NCBI GenBank assembly: GCA_030690545.1
Contig: JAUYGN010000038.1
Location: 1 to 64,000, forward strand
DNA from: Solirubrobacteraceae bacterium
GTDB taxonomy: Bacteria; Actinomycetota; Thermoleophilia; Solirubrobacterales; Solirubrobacteraceae
Reading direction: 5' to 3'
Length of the DNA: 64,000 bases
The notes beneath the pieces are model-generated. The model saw only the letters and a list, made by a program, of their open reading frames with translations, was not told where the DNA came from and did not search any database. The position numbers were made by a program, and so were the translations under genes. Positions 16,234-24,768 of the stretch are shown piece by piece; the first letter of the stretch is position 1, and every line of letters begins with the position of its first letter.

Positions 16234-17718
16234 ATGTCCAGTCCCCGCGACGCCGTCGATCCCGCCGACCTCGAGGTCTGCCTGCGGGTGCTCGCCGAGC
16301 TCGACGAGCTGCCCGTCGAGCACCCCGACGCGATCGCGATCAGGCGGGCGACCGCGGGCGTGTTCAAGCGCGTCAAGCTGCGCCGGCGCGCCGAGCGCCG
16401 GGCGGCGGCACTCGCCAACGACGCCGCCGTCACCGCCGCCACAGCGACCGGCGCACCGGGCCGGATCGACGACGAGACCGCGGGCCTGCCGCTGCGTCCG
16501 CGCACCGCCACGGCACGTGCGGGCACGCTCGTCCAGCCGCGCGCCTGCTACGTCTGCAAGCAGCGCTACGTCGACGTCGACGCCTTCTACCACCAGCTCT
16601 GTCCGGACTGTGCCGCGCGCAACCACGCCCGCCGCGACGCGAGGACGGATCTGCGCGGACGTCGCGCGCTGCTCACCGGCGGGCGCGCGAAGATCGGCAT
16701 GTACATCGCGCTGCGGCTGCTGCGCGACGGCGCCGAGACGACGATCACGACGCGCTTTCCGCGTGACGCGGCGCGTCGCTTCGCGGCGATCGCCGACAGC
16801 GCGCAGTGGCTGGACCGGCTGCGGATCGTCGGCATCGACCTGCGCGACCCCGGCCAGGTCGTCGCGCTCGCCGACGAGATCGCCGCCGAAGGGCCGCTCG
16901 ACATCCTCGTCAACAACGCCGCCCAGACGGTCCGCCGCTCGGCCGAGTCCTACGCCCTCCTCGCACAGGCCGAGGCCGCGCCGCTGCCGGCTGGGCCGCT
17001 GCCGCCGATCCGCACGTTCGGCCCGGACGGCGCGAGCAGCGGCCTGCCGGCGCCTGCCCGCGACGCGCCCGACGGCGACGAGGACGGCGAACGCGATCGC
17101 GTGGCGATGCGCCCGCACTGGACCCCGACCCCGGCCGCGCTGAGCGCGCTCGCGCTCCGCGCGGGCTCTGCCTCACCGGAGCGGATCGCCGCGCGCGAGG
17201 CGATCGACGCCGGCGGCCTCGTCCCCGACCTGGCGTCCTCCAACAGCTGGATCCAGCAGGTCGACGAGGTCGATCCCGTCGAGCTGCTCGAGGTCCAGCT
17301 GTGCAACCAGACCGCGCCGTTCATCCTCGTCGGCCGGCTGCGCCCGGCGCTCGCGGCGTCGACCGCGCGGCGCACGTACATCGTCAACGTGTCGGCGATC
17401 GAAGGTCAGTTCCAGCGCGGCTACAAGGGTCCCGGCCACCCGCACACGAACATGTCCAAGGCCGCGCTGAACATGCTCACCCGGACGAGCGCGCACGCGC
17501 TGCTGCGCGACGGCATCCTGATGACGAGCGTCGACACCGGCTGGATCACCGACGAGCGCCCGCACCCGACGCGCATGCGCCTCGCCGGCGAGGGCTTCCA
17601 CGCGCCGCTGGACCTCGTCGACGGCGCGGCGCGCGTCTATGACCCGATCGTCCGCGGCGAGGCCGGCGAGGACCTCTACGGCTGCTTCCTGAAGGACTAC
17701 GAGCTGGCGCCGTGGTGA
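16234..17718 (+). CDS. SDR-like oxidoreductase with N-terminal zinc ribbon and altered active site
   Basis: 494 aa. A helical N-terminus (1-60), a linker, a Cys4 zinc-ribbon-like unit (Cys105, Cys108, Cys123, Cys126), then a short-chain dehydrogenase fold: TGGRAKIG (148-155) for the cofactor, ILVNNAA and Ser387 in VNVSAIEG. A 90-residue insertion (about 245-345) interrupts the fold. The active-site Tyr of YxxxK is Thr405 (TNMSK, Lys409), so the usual chemistry may be lost or another Tyr (397) may act. The ATG at 16234 lies 7 nt after TAAGACT. Substrate unknown. Divergent from the relic peptide locus. Confidence 0.8.
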   Translation: MSSPRDAVDPADLEVCLRVLAELDELPVEHPDAIAIRRATAGVFKRVKLRRRAERRAAALANDAAVTAATATGAPGRIDDETAGLPLRPRTATARAGTLVQPRACYVCKQRYVDVDAFYHQLCPDCAARNHARRDARTDLRGRRALLTGGRAKIGMYIALRLLRDGAETTITTRFPRDAARRFAAIADSAQWLDRLRIVGIDLRDPGQVVALADEIAAEGPLDILVNNAAQTVRRSAESYALLAQAEAAPLPAGPLPPIRTFGPDGASSGLPAPARDAPDGDEDGERDRVAMRPHWTPTPAALSALALRAGSASPERIAAREAIDAGGLVPDLASSNSWIQQVDEVDPVELLEVQLCNQTAPFILVGRLRPALAASTARRTYIVNVSAIEGQFQRGYKGPGHPHTNMSKAALNMLTRTSAHALLRDGILMTSVDTGWITDERPHPTRMRLAGEGFHAPLDLVDGAARVYDPIVRGEAGEDLYGCFLKDYELAPW

Positions 17719-17753
17719 ACGCCGCGAGTGCGCCGCCGCGCCGTCCGAGCGGG

Positions 17754-17759
17754 TAGGTT
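17754..17759 (+). promoter_or_regulatory. -10 box of methyltransferase/SGNH operon
   Basis: TAGGTT, 8 nt before the GTG at 17768. Confidence 0.55.
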
Positions 17760-17767
17760 CTCCGGCC

Positions 17768-18571
17768 GTGCCAGAGACCGCCCCACGGCGCGCGCGAGCG
17801 CCTGAGCTCGCGCGACGCGTCGCGGGTGCGCTGCGCCGGCGCCTGCGCCGACCCGGGCCGCCGCTGAGCTACGCCGCCGTCGCCGGTCCGATCCATGCCG
17901 ACGACGACATGAAGCACTCCGAGGACTTCGACGGCTCGCACTACGCCCGCGTCGGCGAGTCGGCGCGGGCGGCGATCGACCGCGCGCTGCGCGACGCCGG
18001 TCGCAGCTTCGCCGACGTGCGGTCCTGCCTCGACATGCCGTGCGGCTACGGCCGCGTGCTGCGCCTGCTCGCCCGCGAGATCGAGCCCGAGCGGATCACC
18101 GCCTGTGACATCAACCGCCAGGCGATTCGCTTCTGCGCGCGCGAGTTCGGCGCCACGCCGCTGCGCTCGACGCCGAACCTCGACGGCACGCGCCTGGGCC
18201 GCTACGACCTGATCTGGTGCGGCTCGCTCGTGACGCATCTCGACGACGCGCGCGTCGAGCAGCTGCTGCGCGCGTTCGCCGGCGCGCTCGAGCCCGGCGG
18301 GCTCGCGATCGTGACGATCCACGCCGAGCCGCCCGCGTACGGCGAGTTCGCGCCGCTGCACGACGAGATCGCGCTCGCGCTGCGCGAGCGCGGCTCGTTT
18401 CACGTCGCCTACGACAGCGCGCTGTTCGACTACGGCCACGCGTGGCACACGACCGACCACATCCGCGCGGCGTTCGCCGCCGCGTCGCATGACGCGCTCG
18501 AGCTCGTCAGCCACCAGCCGCGCGGGTGGGACGACCACCAGGACGTGCTCGCCTTCCGGCGCGCCGCATGA
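17768..18571 (+). CDS. class I SAM-dependent methyltransferase
   Basis: 267 aa. Basic N-terminus, then motif I CLDMPCGYGRVLRLLA (the usual D-x-G-x-G-x-G slightly altered), ITACDINRQA for the adenosine ribose, and YDLIWCGSLVTHLDD for post-I. C-terminal HTTDHIRAAF is a helix-strand end typical of small-molecule or glycan methyltransferases. GTG start set by the -10 box 8 nt upstream. The SGNH protein gene begins 4 nt before its stop (ATGA), so the pair may modify the same cell-surface molecule (inference). Confidence 0.85.
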   Translation: MPETAPRRARAPELARRVAGALRRRLRRPGPPLSYAAVAGPIHADDDMKHSEDFDGSHYARVGESARAAIDRALRDAGRSFADVRSCLDMPCGYGRVLRLLAREIEPERITACDINRQAIRFCAREFGATPLRSTPNLDGTRLGRYDLIWCGSLVTHLDDARVEQLLRAFAGALEPGGLAIVTIHAEPPAYGEFAPLHDEIALALRERGSFHVAYDSALFDYGHAWHTTDHIRAAFAAASHDALELVSHQPRGWDDHQDVLAFRRAA

Positions 18572-20046
18572 GTGCGCGCCATCCGATCGGCTCGGCAGCC
18601 ACCGGCGTCGCGCTCATGCTCGCCACGGCGATCGCCGCGCTGGCCACGATGACCACCGCGGCGCACGCCGCGGCGGCGGCGCGGCTCGCGTTGGACCCGT
18701 TCCCCGAGCCGTCGCTGGCGGCGATCCATGACGACCCACGCGACACTGCCGGCCCGCTGGACCTCACCGAGGTCGTCCTCGAGCAGCACGACGTGCGAAT
18801 GGCCCTGCGGATCACGACCGCCGGCGCGTGGACGTCGACCGAGCTCACAGAGCTGCCCGGCCGCGCGCTGTGCGTCACGCTGCACCACGGCCAGCCGATC
18901 ACCGGCAGCGGGCGGATCTGCGTCACGCGGCGATCCGGTCGCCCGGCGCTCGACTACGCGCCGCTGGCGCGCGACGGCTCCACGCAGCCGCGGCGACCGC
19001 TGGCCGCGAGGATCACGATGCCGCGGCCCGAGGTGCTGCAGGCGACGTTCCTGCCCGCCGCCGCCGGCATGTCCGTCGGCCCCTTCAGCTGGTCGGTGCA
19101 CAGCGACTGGCGCGATCAGGCCGACTGCCGGACCCCGTGCAGCGACCGCCTGCCCGACCAGGGCGAGCTGACGGGGAGCCTCGCCCTGCTCGGCGGGCCG
19201 CCGTGCTTCGGCGCCGCCGCGCGCGATCCGCGGCGGCCGTGCGAGAACGTCGCCCTGCGCGGCACCGCGCAGCCACAGCCCGAGCGCGCGCGATACATCC
19301 TCGACTCGTACTGCAACGCCATCGAGCGCGTACAGCTGCTGACGATCTGCGAGTTCGGCGCCGAGGCGGGCCGCGCTGCTCGCTCGTTCGTGCTGATCGG
19401 CGACAGCCACGCCGCCAGCCTGAAGACCGCGCTGACCGTCGCGACGCTCGGCGAGCGCTGGCGCGGCTACTCGATCCTGCGCGCCGCCTGCCCCGCGACG
19501 CTCGCCCCGAAGGTGAACGTCGGCACGCGCCAGCGCTCGCGCGAATGCGTGCAGTGGAACCGCCAGGCGCTGCGCTGGCTCGCCAAGCGCTCGTCGATCG
19601 ACACGGCGTTCCTCTCGGCGCACGTCCGGGCGAAGGTCGGACGCGTCGCGGGCAAGTCGATGTTCGCAAGCGTGCAGGCGGGCTATCGCGGCGAGATCCA
19701 GGCGCTGCTGCGCCGGGTGCGACGCGTCGTCGTGATCCGCGACACGCCCTCCTCGGCGCCCAACCACCTGCGCTGCGTCGCTCGCGCACTGAACGCCGGC
19801 CGCTCCCCCGGCCCGGCCTGCGCGCGGCCGCGCCGCGTCGCCGTGCGGCCCGACCCGCTCGTCGCGGCGGCACGATCGCTGCGCAGCCCGCGGGTCCAGG
19901 TCATCGACCTGACGCGGCACTTCTGCAGCGCCCGAGTCTGCTTTCCGGTCGTCGGCGGCGTCCTCGTCCATCGCGATGCGACCCATCTGACGCCCGCCTT
20001 CTCCGCGACGCTCGGCCCGTTCATCCTGCGCGCGCTCGAGCGCTGA
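18568..20046 (+). CDS. secreted SGNH-domain protein (OafA-type C-terminal SGNH)
   Basis: 492 aa. Signal peptide or N-terminal anchor (1-35, ending TTAAHAA), a beta-rich domain to about 200 with several Cys, then an SGNH hydrolase-like domain: FVLIGDSHAASLKTA carries the nucleophile Ser, and HRDATHLTP supplies the Asp/His pair. In OafA/YrhL O-acetyltransferases this domain follows acyltransferase membrane helices; here those helices are missing and the domain is joined to a signal peptide. Likely transfers or removes acyl groups on a surface glycan. Coupled to the methyltransferase by an ATGA overlap. Confidence 0.78.
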   Translation: MSARHPIGSAATGVALMLATAIAALATMTTAAHAAAAARLALDPFPEPSLAAIHDDPRDTAGPLDLTEVVLEQHDVRMALRITTAGAWTSTELTELPGRALCVTLHHGQPITGSGRICVTRRSGRPALDYAPLARDGSTQPRRPLAARITMPRPEVLQATFLPAAAGMSVGPFSWSVHSDWRDQADCRTPCSDRLPDQGELTGSLALLGGPPCFGAAARDPRRPCENVALRGTAQPQPERARYILDSYCNAIERVQLLTICEFGAEAGRAARSFVLIGDSHAASLKTALTVATLGERWRGYSILRAACPATLAPKVNVGTRQRSRECVQWNRQALRWLAKRSSIDTAFLSAHVRAKVGRVAGKSMFASVQAGYRGEIQALLRRVRRVVVIRDTPSSAPNHLRCVARALNAGRSPGPACARPRRVAVRPDPLVAAARSLRSPRVQVIDLTRHFCSARVCFPVVGGVLVHRDATHLTPAFSATLGPFILRALER

Positions 20047-20067
20047 GCTGAACTGCTGCCGGTCTGG

Positions 20068-20409
20068 CTACGCGCGCCAGACGATGTCGTCGAGCGCGCG
20101 CATGCTGAGCGTGACGCCGTCGCGCGCGGCGGTCTCGCCGCGGCGCCGCCAGTAGTCGAGCACCGGCTGCGGCGGCGGATCCGCGTAGTTGAGCTCGATC
20201 ACGACCGCCCGTCCCTCGAGGCTCGGGTAGGTGGCGACCATCTGTCCCTCCAGCGCGTAGCGCAGGTAGGTCGAGAGCTTGCGCTTGAGGCGATTTCGCC
20301 CCGAGCCGTCGGCCGGCCAGGGACTCGACTGCACGATCGATAGCAGCGCGTTGCCGTCGGCGTCCTCGGCGATGACGTCGATCTTGTCGGGGTCCTCGAT
20401 GCCCGGCAT
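20068..20409 (-). CDS. DUF6572-like hypothetical protein
   Basis: 113 aa. Starts MPGIEDPDKIDVIAEDADGN, continues with SSPWPADGSG and LKRKLSTYLRYALEGQMV, which resembles the DUF6572 family of small soluble proteins of unknown function. TACGCT is 6 nt before the ATG. Stands alone, convergent with the SGNH gene. Confidence 0.75.
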   Translation of the reverse strand: MPGIEDPDKIDVIAEDADGNALLSIVQSSPWPADGSGRNRLKRKLSTYLRYALEGQMVATYPSLEGRAVVIELNYADPPPQPVLDYWRRRGETAARDGVTLSMRALDDIVWRA

Positions 20410-20415
20410 CCGTCG

Positions 20416-20421
20416 AGCGTA
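20416..20421 (-). promoter_or_regulatory. -10 box of DUF6572-like gene
   Basis: TACGCT on the minus strand, 6 nt before the ATG at 20409. Confidence 0.5.
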
Positions 20422-20466
20422 CGCCACCTCCGCGCCGGCCGCACATGCGCGGGCGGGCGGGCGCTG

Positions 20467-20472
20467 TACGGT
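20467..20472 (+). promoter_or_regulatory. -10 box of 30-aa open frame
   Basis: TACGGT, 6 nt before the GTG at 20479; the main reason to take that short frame seriously. Confidence 0.4.
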
Positions 20473-20478
20473 GACGCG

Positions 20479-20571
20479 GTGCCGCGCAAGGCGATCATCG
20501 GACTGTTGCTCGCCGCCGCGCTGGCAGCGGCCGCACGCGTGCACCGCCTGATCAAGCCCGTCCCCAGCTGA
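20479..20571 (+). CDS. possible 30-aa single-helix membrane peptide
   Basis: GTG-started frame encoding a basic start, one hydrophobic helix (AIIGLLLAAALAAAARV) and a short basic tail ending KPVPS. Support comes from the correctly placed -10 box and positive-inside layout; there is no homology I can recognise. Between two longer genes in a 287-nt gap. Could be chance. Confidence 0.4.
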   Translation: MPRKAIIGLLLAAALAAAARVHRLIKPVPS

Positions 20572-20696
20572 AACGGCGGCTCGCGCAGCGCCCGGCGCGG
20601 CGCGCCCGATCACCTGGACGGCCTGTCCTATCGCGCACGGCTGAGATTGGACCGCTGTCCAGTGGAGGTTCCCGGCGATCCGGAGAAACTGCCTGC

Positions 20697-21584
20697 ATGG
20701 AGCCGCCGATCCCCGCCATCGCCGCTGTCGCCGCCCCGTTCGGACGCGATGTCGACGCGAGCCTGCAGCTGATCGAGCGCGCGATCGCACAGGCGACGGC
20801 GGAGGGCGCCAAGCTCGTCGTCTTCCCCGAGAGCGCGCTCGGCGGATACGTGCGCGAGCCGATGCCCGGCGAGTCCGGGCCCGATCTCCCGGTCGCGCTT
20901 GATCGCGACGGTCCTGAGATCGCCGCGTTGATCCGCATGGCCGGGGACACCGTCGTCTGCGTGGGCTACACCGAGGCCGGCTCGGAGGGCCGGCGCTACG
21001 CATCGGGGGTGTGCGTCGACGGCGACGGCGTGCTCGGCCATCACCGCAAGGTCCACCTGCCGCCCGGCGAGCGCTTCGCCTACACCGCCGGCGACGGCTT
21101 CGCGGCATTCGACACGCCGGTCGGCCGGATCGGCATGCTGATCTGCTACGACAAGCTCTTTCCCGAGGCATCCCGCGCGCTGGCGCTCGACGGCGCCGAG
21201 ATCGTCGCCTCGATGGCGGCCTGGCCGGTCTGCCGCCAGCGCCCCGCGCGGCGCATCGCCCAGGATCGCCAGACGCGTCACTTCAACGTCACCGACACCG
21301 CCCGCGCCGTCGAGAACCAGGTCGTCTGGGTCTCCTCCAACCAGACCGGCACGCTGGGGCCGCTGCGCTTCCTGGGCAACGCGAAGGTCGTCGATCCCGA
21401 CGGGGTCGTGCTCGCCCGCACCGGTGGCACGGCGGGCATGGCGATCGCCCGGATCGACGCCGCCGCGGCGGTGCGCGAGTCGCGCCTGGGGATCGATCAC
21501 CTCGGAGACCGGCGCCCCGAGGCGTACGGATCTGCGCTCGCGCAGAGCGGCTACACGCCCGCTGCGGCGTCCGCCGCGCGGTAG
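20697..21584 (+). CDS. carbon-nitrogen hydrolase (nitrilase superfamily)
   Basis: 295 aa with the complete catalytic triad: Glu45 (VFPESALGG), Lys118 (HRKVHLPPGE) and Cys150 (MLICYDKLFPE). The superfamily hydrolyses nitriles, amides or carbamoyl compounds; length and motif style fit an amidase-like branch rather than a true nitrilase, but the substrate is open. The asparagine synthetase-like gene follows 31 nt later. The start at 20697 has GGAG about 16 nt upstream, weak for a ribosome site. Confidence 0.88.
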   Translation: MEPPIPAIAAVAAPFGRDVDASLQLIERAIAQATAEGAKLVVFPESALGGYVREPMPGESGPDLPVALDRDGPEIAALIRMAGDTVVCVGYTEAGSEGRRYASGVCVDGDGVLGHHRKVHLPPGERFAYTAGDGFAAFDTPVGRIGMLICYDKLFPEASRALALDGAEIVASMAAWPVCRQRPARRIAQDRQTRHFNVTDTARAVENQVVWVSSNQTGTLGPLRFLGNAKVVDPDGVVLARTGGTAGMAIARIDAAAAVRESRLGIDHLGDRRPEAYGSALAQSGYTPAAASAAR

Positions 21585-21601
21585 ACAGCGGACCGGACGG
21601 G

Positions 21602-21607
21602 TAAGGT
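21602..21607 (+). promoter_or_regulatory. -10 box of asparagine synthetase gene
   Basis: TAAGGT, 8 nt before the ATG at 21616, so this gene has its own promoter despite following the nitrilase closely. Confidence 0.5.
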
Positions 21608-21615
21608 GTTAAGAG

Positions 21616-23142
21616 ATGTGCGGGATCGTCGCTGAGCACGGAACCACCGATCCCGCGGGACTGGAGCGCATGCTCGCGCGGCTCGAGCACCGCGGTCCGG
21701 ACGACTCCGGCTCGGTCGGCGTCGGGCGCAGCTGGCTGGGTCATCGCCGGCTGTCGATCGTCGACGTCTCCGGCGGACGCCAGCCGCTCGTCAACGACGG
21801 CGAGGACGTCTGGCTCGTCGGCAACGGCGAGGTCTACAACCACGCCGAGGTCCGCGCCGGACTGGATCCCGACCATGCCTTCGCGACGGAGTCCGACAAC
21901 GAGGTCGCGCTGCACCTGATCGAGGAGCGCGGGCCGATGGGCCTGGCCGAGCTCAACGGGATGTACGCCTTCGTGATGGCCGCCGCCGACGGGCGCTTCG
22001 TCGCCGCCCGCGACCCGGTCGGCATCAAGCCGCTGTACTGGGCGCAGCGCGGCGAGCGCACCCGCTTCGCCTCGGAGATGGCGGCCTTCGACGAGGCCTG
22101 GCAGCCATTCGTCGAGCCGTTTCCGCCCGGGTGCGCCTGGACGCCGCAGGACGGGCTGCTGCGCTTCGCGCGCGCCGTCCCCGACGGGCTGGAGTGGATG
22201 CCCGGGCCGACGACGCCGGGCGCGGCCGCCCCGCCCGACGTCCTGCGCGGAACGCGCGACGTGCTGATCGACGCCGTCGAGCGCCAGCTGATGGGCGACG
22301 TCCCGGTCGGCGTCTTCCTGTCCGGCGGGCTGGACTCGAGCCTCGTCGCGGCGATCGCGGCGAAGATCCTCGCCGAGCGCGGCGAGCGCCTGCAGACGTT
22401 CGCGGTCGGCACCGAGACCTCGCCGGACCTCACGGCAGCGCGCCAGGTCGCCGAGCACATCGGCAGCGACCACCGCGAGACGACCTACACCGCCGCCGAC
22501 GCGCTGGCGGTCATGCCGATCGCGGTGCGCGCGATCGAGTCCTTCGACCCGGCGCTCGTGCGCAGCGCGGTGCCGAACTTCCTGCTGTCGGAGTTCACCG
22601 CCGAGCACGTCAAGGTCGTGCTGACCGGCGAGGGCGCCGACGAGCTGTTCGCCGGCTACGCCTACCTGCGCGACTTCACCGATCCCGAGACCCTGCACGC
22701 CGAGCTCGTGCGGACGGTCGGAAGCCTGCACAACCTCAACCTGCAGCGCTGCGATCGCGTGACGATGGCGCACGGCCTCGAGGCGCGCGTGCCGTTCCTG
22801 GACCGCGAGGTCATCGAGTGGGCGCTGCGCCTGCCGCCTGGCTTCAAGCTCGCCGGTCCCGGCCAGCCGGAGAAGCGGCTGCTGCGCGAGGCGTTTCACG
22901 GCTGGCTGCCCGAGGCGCTGCTGTGGCGCGACAAGGCCGAGTTCGGCGACGGCAGCGGAGCCAAGGACGTGCTGACGGCGGCGATCGAGGCCGAGATCAC
23001 GGAGTCGGACTTCGCGCTCGAGCGCGGCCTCGTCGAGCCCCCGCTGCGCACCCGCGAGGAGCTCGCGTACTACCGGATCTTCCGTGAGCACCTCGCCGGC
23101 GTGCGGCCCGAGCTGACGCTCAGCCGCTTCGCGACCGCCTGA
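21616..23142 (+). CDS. asnB: asparagine synthetase (glutamine-hydrolysing)
   Basis: 508 aa. N-terminal glutaminase with nucleophile Cys2 (MCGIVAEHG), HRGPDDSG, HRRLSIVD and NGEVYNH; C-terminal synthetase domain with the PP-loop SGGLDSSLVAA and GEGADELFAGY. It would form asparagine from aspartate, ATP and glutamine, or in secondary roles amidate another carboxylate. All catalytic residues are visible. About 40 residues shorter than E. coli AsnB. Confidence 0.92.
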   Translation: MCGIVAEHGTTDPAGLERMLARLEHRGPDDSGSVGVGRSWLGHRRLSIVDVSGGRQPLVNDGEDVWLVGNGEVYNHAEVRAGLDPDHAFATESDNEVALHLIEERGPMGLAELNGMYAFVMAAADGRFVAARDPVGIKPLYWAQRGERTRFASEMAAFDEAWQPFVEPFPPGCAWTPQDGLLRFARAVPDGLEWMPGPTTPGAAAPPDVLRGTRDVLIDAVERQLMGDVPVGVFLSGGLDSSLVAAIAAKILAERGERLQTFAVGTETSPDLTAARQVAEHIGSDHRETTYTAADALAVMPIAVRAIESFDPALVRSAVPNFLLSEFTAEHVKVVLTGEGADELFAGYAYLRDFTDPETLHAELVRTVGSLHNLNLQRCDRVTMAHGLEARVPFLDREVIEWALRLPPGFKLAGPGQPEKRLLREAFHGWLPEALLWRDKAEFGDGSGAKDVLTAAIEAEITESDFALERGLVEPPLRTREELAYYRIFREHLAGVRPELTLSRFATA

Positions 23143-23188
23143 CGACCCGCCCGCATCTCGACTCGTCGGCTGCCGCGCCGACCACGGA

Positions 23189-24040
23189 TCAGGCCGGCGG
23201 CGCGGCCTGAGCGGCCTCGTCGGCCTGCACCGTGAAGCTCGTCAGCGTCAGCGCACCGAACGAGGTGATCAGCGCGACGTCGACCGCGTCGCGTCCGCAG
23301 CCGACGACGACGCGGCCGACGCGCCGGGTGTTGTTGCGCGCGTCGAACGTGTGCCAGCGCCCGTCGAGATAGGCCTCGAACCAGGCGGCGAAGTCCATTG
23401 CCTCCTCCGGCGGCGCGCAGTCGATGTCCGGGATGTAGCCGAAGACGTAGCGCGCCGGGATGTTCATCGCGCGGCAGAACGTGATCGCCAGGTGCGCGTA
23501 GTCGCGGCAGACGCCCTGGCCCGCGCGATAGGCGTCGGTGGCGGTCGTCCACGGGTTCGAGCCGCCAGGGGTGAACGCAAGGTGGTCGTGGACGTAGTCG
23601 ACGATCGCCTGTACGCGCGACCAGCCGGGCGTCAGCGCGCCGAACAGCTGCCAGGCCTCGTGGCCGAGCTCGTCAGGCAGGCAGAAGCGGCTCGGCATCA
23701 CGTAGTTCAGGACGTCGTCGGGCAGCGACGCGACGGGCGTCTCCGGCGTGTCGGGCTCGATCAGGTCCGACGCGCCCGTCAACCGCAGGTCGGCCCCGTA
23801 GGCGACGCGCCAGGTGCCGGCGTCGATCAGGAAGCGCTCGCAGCGGTTGCCGTAGCCGTCGAGGTAGCCGTGGTGGTCGATCTCGGTGTCCCACGCCTCG
23901 CGGTGCATCTGCACGCGCGGATCGGCGCGCGGGGCGACCTGCAGGACCGCCGACACCGGCTGCGCGACCTCGAGCTCGAACTCACAGCCGACGGTGAGCG
24001 CGCGTGCGTCGTCATCGGTCGCGATGCTCGTCGGTGCCAT
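23189..24040 (-). CDS. transglutaminase-like cysteine protease-fold protein
   Basis: 283 aa. An N-terminal beta domain (about 1-100) precedes the transglutaminase core: Cys in GQGVCRDYAHLAITF, His in GRWHTFDARNN, and the Asp of the triad in FDAR. Many bacterial members are proteases or amidases acting on cross-linked peptides. No signal peptide is seen, so it is cytosolic. The ATG at 24040 is preceded by TAGACT at 8 nt. Confidence 0.87.
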   Translation of the reverse strand: MAPTSIATDDDARALTVGCEFELEVAQPVSAVLQVAPRADPRVQMHREAWDTEIDHHGYLDGYGNRCERFLIDAGTWRVAYGADLRLTGASDLIEPDTPETPVASLPDDVLNYVMPSRFCLPDELGHEAWQLFGALTPGWSRVQAIVDYVHDHLAFTPGGSNPWTTATDAYRAGQGVCRDYAHLAITFCRAMNIPARYVFGYIPDIDCAPPEEAMDFAAWFEAYLDGRWHTFDARNNTRRVGRVVVGCGRDAVDVALITSFGALTLTSFTVQADEAAQAAPPA

Positions 24041-24048
24041 CCGAAATG

Positions 24049-24054
24049 AGTCTA
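24049..24054 (-). promoter_or_regulatory. -10 box of transglutaminase-like gene
   Basis: TAGACT on the minus strand, 8 nt before the ATG at 24040. Confidence 0.55.
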
Positions 24055-24149
24055 GGTGTCCGCAGCGGTGCGGTCCGACCGGTTCTCACATGTCTGGACA
24101 ACGGGCCAGCGCGGTGCTGGCGCAATTCGACAGCGTGTCCTGGCGTTCG

Positions 24150-24650
24150 CTACGGCGTCTGTCCCTGCTTGAGCGCCTCGACGTCTCTGACGACGGCGTC
24201 GATGCGACCCGAGAGCTCCTCGACGGCCTGCGTCGCGTCCCCCGGCGTGGGACGTTCGGCGAGGGTCTTGACGGACTCCTCGAGCGCCTCGATGCGATCC
24301 TGCGCGTCGTCGTCGGTGTCACCGCCCGAGCCGGAGCGAAGGTCCTGCACCTGGCGGCTGATGCGGTCGAGGCGATCGTCGAGCTCCGACACGCGCTCGG
24401 CGCTCGCCCCACCGGCGCCGGTCGTGCCCGAATCGTCGCCCGTCACGAGCCCGTAGATCGCGACGCCGAGCGCCGCGACGGCGATCACGCCGACGATCAT
24501 CAGTCCGGTGCGCAGCGAATCGAGCGCCGCCTCGACGCGTGCGAGGACGGCGCTCGGCTCGGGGGCGGGCGGCACGGTGCGCTCCGGAACCCGCTGGCGG
24601 GGCGCGGGGCGCAGGGGCTCGGTCGGACCGTCTGGTGGCGGAATGCTCAT
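24150..24650 (-). CDS. membrane protein with extracytoplasmic coiled coil
   Basis: 166 aa. Pro-rich cytosolic tail (1-45), one membrane helix (about 50-70, GLMIVGVIAVAALGVAIYG), a short Gly/Ser linker, then two acidic coiled-coil segments (RVSELDDRLDRISRQVQDL and ELSGRIDAVVRDVEAL). No enzyme motif. Function unknown; it may bundle or space other membrane proteins. Confidence 0.7.
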   Translation of the reverse strand: MSIPPPDGPTEPLRPAPRQRVPERTVPPAPEPSAVLARVEAALDSLRTGLMIVGVIAVAALGVAIYGLVTGDDSGTTGAGGASAERVSELDDRLDRISRQVQDLRSGSGGDTDDDAQDRIEALEESVKTLAERPTPGDATQAVEELSGRIDAVVRDVEALKQGQTP

Positions 24651-24768
24651 ACTGCCGCCATTCTGCCCGGCGGCGATCGTCGCCAACCGTGACGACGTCG
24701 CCGAGCAGCGGGTGTCCCGCGCTTGCGCGGTGGCGCGCCGCCGCTTGCTCGCGCATACTCGCCCCCGC

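Noticed and set aside
21289-23091. A 600-codon open frame antisense to asnB
   Set aside because: It is the shadow of a strongly biased GC-rich gene; its composition is Arg/Gly/His-rich without motifs, while the plus strand carries every asparagine synthetase motif.
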